In this document: piece by piece, positions 60,469-64,000 of the stretch | Numbering within the stretch: position 1 is the stretch's first letter | How the letters are laid out: each line of letters begins with the position of its first letter | Made by a program: the position numbers and the translations under genes | NCBI RefSeq assembly: GCF_010500965.1 | Contig: NZ_QVMI01000002.1 | Span: forward strand, 186,001 to 250,000 | Source of the DNA: Bacteroides sp. 51 | Lineage (GTDB): Bacteria > Bacteroidota > Bacteroidia > Bacteroidales > Bacteroidaceae | Length of the DNA stretch: 64,000 bases | Direction: 5' to 3' | Notes under the pieces: model-generated | What the model saw: the letters and a program-made list of their open reading frames with translations, nothing else | Databases searched by the model: none | What the model was told of the DNA's origin: nothing

Positions 60469-60645
60469 ATGAAAGAACTAGTGGAAAAAGTGGCTGCTCT
60501 TGTAGCCGAATTTAACAAAGATGCAGCAGCTCAAATCGAAAACGGTAACAAAGCTGCAGGAACTCGTGCTCGTAAAGCTTCATTGGAAATTGAAAAGCTA
60601 ATGAAAGAATTCAGAAAAGCATCTTTGGACGCTTCTAAGAAGTAA
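60469..60645 (+). CDS. Histone H1-like small protein
   Basis: A 58-residue Lys/Ala-rich helical protein (MKELVEKVAALVAEFNKDAA, AAGTRARKASLEIEKLMKEF) matching the bacterial histone H1-like (Hc1-type) family of Bacteroidetes. It would bind DNA without sequence preference. It has its own promoter and terminator, so it is a complete transcription unit. Confidence 0.95.
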   Translation: MKELVEKVAALVAEFNKDAAAQIENGNKAAGTRARKASLEIEKLMKEFRKASLDASKK

Positions 60646-60674
60646 TTCCAGATTATCAGGAAAGAAATGAAAAA

Positions 60675-60705
60675 GGGCTATCAGTATTGGTAGTTCTTTT
60701 TTTTT
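60675..60705 (+). terminator. Terminator of the histone-like gene
   Basis: 9-bp stem GGGCTATCA / TGGTAGTTC (with G-T pairs), then a 10-base T-run. Confidence 0.88.
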
Positions 60706-60809
60706 GTATATATACAAATGGTGGTTAAAAGGAGACTGTAAAGCGGACTGTTATTTGCTCAGTGAAGAATCTATCCGCAGAAGGAAATTATCCCAAAGAG
60801 AGGGATTTG

Positions 60810-60893
60810 CTGTAGGGGCGGTTCGCGAACCGCCCAAGCCCTAGGGAATAGTCTTCTGTGTGTTATTGGGCGGTTCGCGAACCGCCCCTACAG
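60810..60893. repeat. 84-bp double-palindrome repeat
   Basis: Two 28-bp arms (60810-60837 and 60866-60893) in inverted order, 28 bases apart. Each arm contains its own perfect palindrome GGCGGTTCGCGAACCGCC. Outer ends are CTGTAGGG and CCCTACAG. It looks like a REP/MITE-type element; no coding role. Confidence 0.9.
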
Positions 60894-60929
60894 TAATCAA
60901 AGACTTTTAGGATAGCGTTTTGCCTCGGG

Positions 60930-61412
60930 TTAGAATTCTTTCTTAAGACGTTCCAGGATATTGAAAACGGCAGGACAGGTTTGTGCGTTTCGAATAGTAA
61001 GCCCATGAATCTGGTAGAACTTCTTCCTGTCGGTATGCGGATACTCCCTGCATGCTTTGGGGCGGTCTTCATAAATAAAGCAGAAATTATCATTGCCAAG
61101 GAAAGGGCAGGGCATAGACTTGAACACATAGTCATTGTCCTCGTCGATACGCAGGTATTGGTTGATCACTTCCACCGGTTTCATCCGCAATGATTTGGCT
61201 ATTCGTTCAATGTCTTTGTCTGTGATGCGTGGTCCCAATGTACGGCAGCAATTCCCACATTCCAGGCAATTTGTCGCCTCAAATTCCTCCTCATGGAATA
61301 CGTGAATAACATCGTCCAGTTCACGCATCCGGCTTTTCTTTATGGATTTGAAAAAGGCTTTGGTTTCTTTTTCGTTTTTCTTTGCTCTCTCTTGAAGGGT
61401 ATTTAAATCCAT
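60930..61412 (-). CDS. YkgJ family cysteine-cluster protein
   Basis: A 160-residue protein with the YkgJ cysteine pattern: CLECGNCCRTLGP, then CPFLGNDNFCFIYEDRPKACREYPH. The clustered Cys probably bind zinc or an Fe-S centre. Function unknown. Monocistronic. Confidence 0.93.
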   Translation of the reverse strand: MDLNTLQERAKKNEKETKAFFKSIKKSRMRELDDVIHVFHEEEFEATNCLECGNCCRTLGPRITDKDIERIAKSLRMKPVEVINQYLRIDEDNDYVFKSMPCPFLGNDNFCFIYEDRPKACREYPHTDRKKFYQIHGLTIRNAQTCPAVFNILERLKKEF

Positions 61413-61424
61413 TGTATTTAGTCG

Positions 61425-61516
61425 TTAGAAGCTAGAAGCTAGTAGTCAGTAGCTAGGTTTTATATATACCTTTTGATTAAGCGTTCAACCATTGGTCTTA
61501 CTACTAGCTTCTAGCT
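61425..61516. repeat. Inverted repeat of TAGAAGC-type units
   Basis: GTTAGAAGCTAGAAGCTAGT near 61425-61444 pairs with ACTAGCTTCTAGCT near 61502-61516. It lies between the YkgJ gene start and the radical SAM gene. The left arm includes two tandem TAGAAGC units. Confidence 0.75.
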
Positions 61517-61607
61517 CCTAGCTACTTGCCCGGCAAAGATAAGTTAAAATTCGCAGTGGCACGTTGCCGCCGTTGCAAATTTGGCATAATATATGTAGTT
61601 TTGAAGA

Positions 61608-62873
61608 ATGAATGCAGATGTTCTTCATAAGCTAAAAGTTCTGGCCGAGTCGGCAAAATATGATGTGTCGTGCTCATCCAGCGGTACTGTCCGTGCGAAT
61701 AAACCCGGCGGACTGGGCAATACCGTTGGTGGAATGGGCATTTGCCATAGCTTTGCCGAAGACGGGCGATGTATCTCTCTTCTGAAGATCATGCTGACCA
61801 ACTACTGCATTTATGACTGTGCCTACTGCATCAACCGGAGGAGCAATGACATTCCCCGGGCCACCTTTTCGGTGACCGAACTGGTGAACCTGACGATTGA
61901 GTTTTATCGCCGCAATTATATCGAAGGACTTTTCCTGAGTTCGGGTGTAGTGCGCAATCCCGATTATACCATGGAGCGTCTGGTACGGATAGCCAAAGAC
62001 TTGCGGTTGCAACACCGTTTTAACGGATACATTCACCTGAAAAGCATTCCCGGTGCCAGCAGAGAATTGGTCAATGAAGCCGGATTGTATACCGATCGTT
62101 TAAGTGTAAACATTGAGATTCCCAACGAACAAAGCTTGAAACGGTTAGCGCCCGAGAAAGACTTCCAGAGTGTATTTCAACCCATGAAATACATTCAGCA
62201 AGGTGTGTTGGAAAGCACGGAAGAACGGAAGAAATTCCGGTCGGCTCCTCGTTTCGCTCCTGCCGGGCAAAGCACACAAATGATTGTCGGAGCTTCGGCC
62301 GAGACGGATAAAGATATCCTGTTTCTTTCTTCTGCTTTATACCAAAGACCTACTATGCGCAGGGTGTATTATTCCGGTTACGTTTCCGTGAACGAATATG
62401 ATAAACGTCTGCCAGCCTTAAAACAACCACCATTGGTTCGTGAAAACCGTTTATATCAGGCCGATTGGTTGTTGCGCTTCTATCAATTCAAAGTCCATGA
62501 GATTGTGGACGATGCTTACCCGGATCTGGATCTCGAAGTCGATCCCAAACTGGCATGGGCATTGCGTCATCCCGAGCAGTTTCCGGTAGATGTGAATAAA
62601 GCCGATTATGAAATGTTATTGCGCATACCGGGAATCGGGGTTAAATCTGCAAAGTTGATCGTGACTTCGCGCAGGTTCTCCAAGCTGGGCATGTATCAGC
62701 TTAAAAAGATTGGTGTGGTTATGAAGAAAGCGCAATATTTTATCACCACCCATGAACTGGGTATGCGTTCCATCAATGAACTGAAACCCGAAAATGTCCG
62801 TACACTGCTACTTCCTCAACCTAAAAAGAAGGTAGACGACAGGCAATTAACACTACTCTTTACCGACGAATGA
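61608..62873 (+). CDS. Radical SAM protein, putative DNA modification/repair
   Basis: A 421-residue protein fitting TIGR03916. The Fe-S motif is CIYDCAYC near residue 67; a helix-hairpin-helix follows late (LLRIPGIGVKSAKLIVTSRRF, about 340-360), implying DNA contact. Its end overlaps the start of the next gene by 4 bases; the pair is a conserved module. The chemistry is unknown. Confidence 0.93.
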   Translation: MNADVLHKLKVLAESAKYDVSCSSSGTVRANKPGGLGNTVGGMGICHSFAEDGRCISLLKIMLTNYCIYDCAYCINRRSNDIPRATFSVTELVNLTIEFYRRNYIEGLFLSSGVVRNPDYTMERLVRIAKDLRLQHRFNGYIHLKSIPGASRELVNEAGLYTDRLSVNIEIPNEQSLKRLAPEKDFQSVFQPMKYIQQGVLESTEERKKFRSAPRFAPAGQSTQMIVGASAETDKDILFLSSALYQRPTMRRVYYSGYVSVNEYDKRLPALKQPPLVRENRLYQADWLLRFYQFKVHEIVDDAYPDLDLEVDPKLAWALRHPEQFPVDVNKADYEMLLRIPGIGVKSAKLIVTSRRFSKLGMYQLKKIGVVMKKAQYFITTHELGMRSINELKPENVRTLLLPQPKKKVDDRQLTLLFTDE

Positions 62874-63637
62874 TTGTTTTCACTTACGATAAAACCTTTG
62901 ATGGGTTGTTGACTACCGTATTCGATGCCTATTTCCGTAAAACCTTTCCGGACGTGTTGTTGCAGGAAGGGGAGCCTTTACCTTTGTTTTATGATGAAGT
63001 GGTAGAAGTGGTTGCGGACGAAGAAAAGTCGGGTAGGGTATGGAGAGGCCTGCAAAAGAAATTATCAGCTTCTGCTCTCTCCATGATTACTACGTGTTGG
63101 TTATCCGAATTGCCGGAGATTGACCATATGTTATTTCGTTATATCCGTAAGGCGATTGACTCACCTATTTCTATAGAGGTGAATTTTGCCGATCCGGATG
63201 TATTGGAGTTATCCAAAGTTTGGAAGAGAGTAAATTGGGAGAAAACCCGTATTGTGCAGTTTACCCGTTTCCAGAAAGCTGCCGATGGTACTTTCTTTGC
63301 TCCTTTTGAACCGGTGTATAATGCGTTGCCGCTTACGATTCACCATTTCAAAGACCGGTTTGCCGATCAGAGGTGGTTAATCTATGACCTGAAACGACAG
63401 TATGGCTATTATTATGACTTGCAAGATGTAACAGAGGTAACTTTTGATAGCCCTGAGGCCCATTTCGTGACCGGCATGTTGGATGAAAGCATCATGGCCG
63501 AAGATGAGAAGATGCTTCAACAACTCTGGAAAACGTACTTCAAGTCTATTGCAATCAAAGAACGGATGAATCCCCGCCTACATAAACAACATATACCCGT
63601 CCGCTACTGGAAATACCTGACCGAAAAACAAAAGTAA
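62870..63637 (+). CDS. TIGR03915 family putative DNA repair protein
   Basis: A 255-residue protein, always paired with the radical SAM protein just upstream. N-terminus MIVFTYDKTFDGLLTTVFDAY is the family signature; WLIYDLKRQYGYYYDLQDV and LWKTYFKSIAIKERMNPRLHKQHIPVRYWKYL are conserved. Role in DNA repair is inferred from the family name and pairing. Confidence 0.93.
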   Translation: MIVFTYDKTFDGLLTTVFDAYFRKTFPDVLLQEGEPLPLFYDEVVEVVADEEKSGRVWRGLQKKLSASALSMITTCWLSELPEIDHMLFRYIRKAIDSPISIEVNFADPDVLELSKVWKRVNWEKTRIVQFTRFQKAADGTFFAPFEPVYNALPLTIHHFKDRFADQRWLIYDLKRQYGYYYDLQDVTEVTFDSPEAHFVTGMLDESIMAEDEKMLQQLWKTYFKSIAIKERMNPRLHKQHIPVRYWKYLTEKQK

Positions 63638-63649
63638 AAAGCGCTTCTT

Positions 63650-64000
63650 TTAATCAATCACCCATTTTTTATAATGAGGATTGATTTTCTTTGGATTGTA
63701 GTTCATACCATCCTGATCCAGTATCTTCAAAGTGTATGTACGTCCGCTTTTATTTTCCAGACTTGTACTTCGTAGCCAAGGGTTGGCATCTTTGAGCTGC
63801 GCATAAGATACACCATTCTCTTTGGCAAATTTCGCCAGATCGTCAATGCCCGTAGTCACTTTTAGTTCTTTGTATGGAAGTGGTGGGTATAATTGCTCCT
63901 TTTTAATCAGGAAACCATAAGCTTGCGGATCTTGTAATACCAGTTTGGCTGCCATGATACGGAACATATAGCGGGAGGTTTCTTCTACCAGCCAAAGGTC
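63650..64000 (-). CDS. Lytic transglycosylase C-terminal region (5' part outside window)
   Basis: An open frame continuing past the right edge. The visible 116 residues begin with DLWLVEETSRYMFRIMAAK, the end of an MltD-like SLT domain, followed by a LysM-like segment (AKFAKENGVSYAQLKDANPWLR). The enzyme cuts peptidoglycan glycan strands. The catalytic Glu lies outside the window. Confidence 0.8.
   Translation of the reverse strand, partial: DLWLVEETSRYMFRIMAAKLVLQDPQAYGFLIKKEQLYPPLPYKELKVTTGIDDLAKFAKENGVSYAQLKDANPWLRSTSLENKSGRTYTLKILDQDGMNYNPKKINPHYKKWVID

Overview
The window looks like chromosomal DNA of a gut Bacteroides-type bacterium (order Bacteroidales). Evidence: many promoters with the Bacteroidetes -7 box TAnnTTTG; FloA/NfeD, ZapA/RNase Y, a GH43 lipoprotein, remains of a hybrid two-component regulator, a DUF6377 regulator with a DUF1080/Gfo-Idh-MocA operon, DUF6048/DUF6452/DUF4199 proteins, and a Bacteroides-type mobilizable element. 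The species cannot be fixed from the sequence alone.

Positions 1 to about 23,750 are an integrative mobilizable element beside the 3' end of mnmE (trmE), with every gene on the minus strand. From the mnmE side: a four-HTH regulator with phased TGTATCA iterons upstream; a tyrosine integrase; a small unknown protein; a YhcG-type nuclease; a two-TM protein; an excisionase-like HTH protein; DUF3987 and toprim/DUF6371 replication-type proteins; a hairpin-rich candidate oriT; a ribbon-helix-helix accessory protein; a MOBP-like relaxase; and a one-TM protein. A terminator ends this block. A new promoter then drives a defence operon of about 14 kb: xre, hsdM, a second tyrosine recombinase, three tandem hsdS segments (C-half, complete, N-half), an Abi-C protein, hsdR, an unknown protein, two overlapping Fic proteins, a DUF262/DUF1524 (GmrSD-like) nuclease and a CpXC protein cut by the window edge. 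The hsdS array is the most unusual part: three directly repeated copies of a 13-bp core inside the central NDNL codons divide it into two cassettes of form [TRD2 + next TRD1], so an intact hsdS forms only at a cassette-cassette junction. The left end of the element is outside the window.

Positions 23,760-37,100 are core chromosome: mnmE, GH43 lipoprotein, an exonuclease/nucleoside phosphorylase/floA/nfeD/TPR operon, ttcA and a DMT-family gene on the plus strand, and an operon DUF4199-GT2-DUF6452-DUF6048-mntP-apbE. A tRNA-Thr(TGT) follows at 37,330. Then come a 22-bp tandem repeat with a strong hairpin, a decayed hybrid two-component regulator, and a PA14 fragment on the other strand: the scar of a lost polysaccharide utilization locus.

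Positions 40,049-46,384 hold a DUF6377 regulator and an operon of two Gfo/Idh/MocA oxidoreductases, a DUF1080 lipoprotein and a sugar isomerase/epimerase, matching the 3-keto-glycoside route for glycoside cleavage. The rest (46.8-64 kb) is mostly housekeeping: rubredoxin, dinB, a 47-aa small protein, a YfcC transporter, cutC, rny-zapA-coiled-coil operon, YbaN, tRNA-Trp(CCA), an ArsC-like protein, a UDG-fold protein, DUF5020, a KamA-like radical SAM protein, a histone H1-like small protein, a YkgJ protein, a paired radical-SAM/TIGR03915 DNA-repair module, and the end of a lytic transglycosylase. Intergenic regions here contain several MITE/REP-like inverted repeats; one supplies the C-terminus of the YbaN-family protein.
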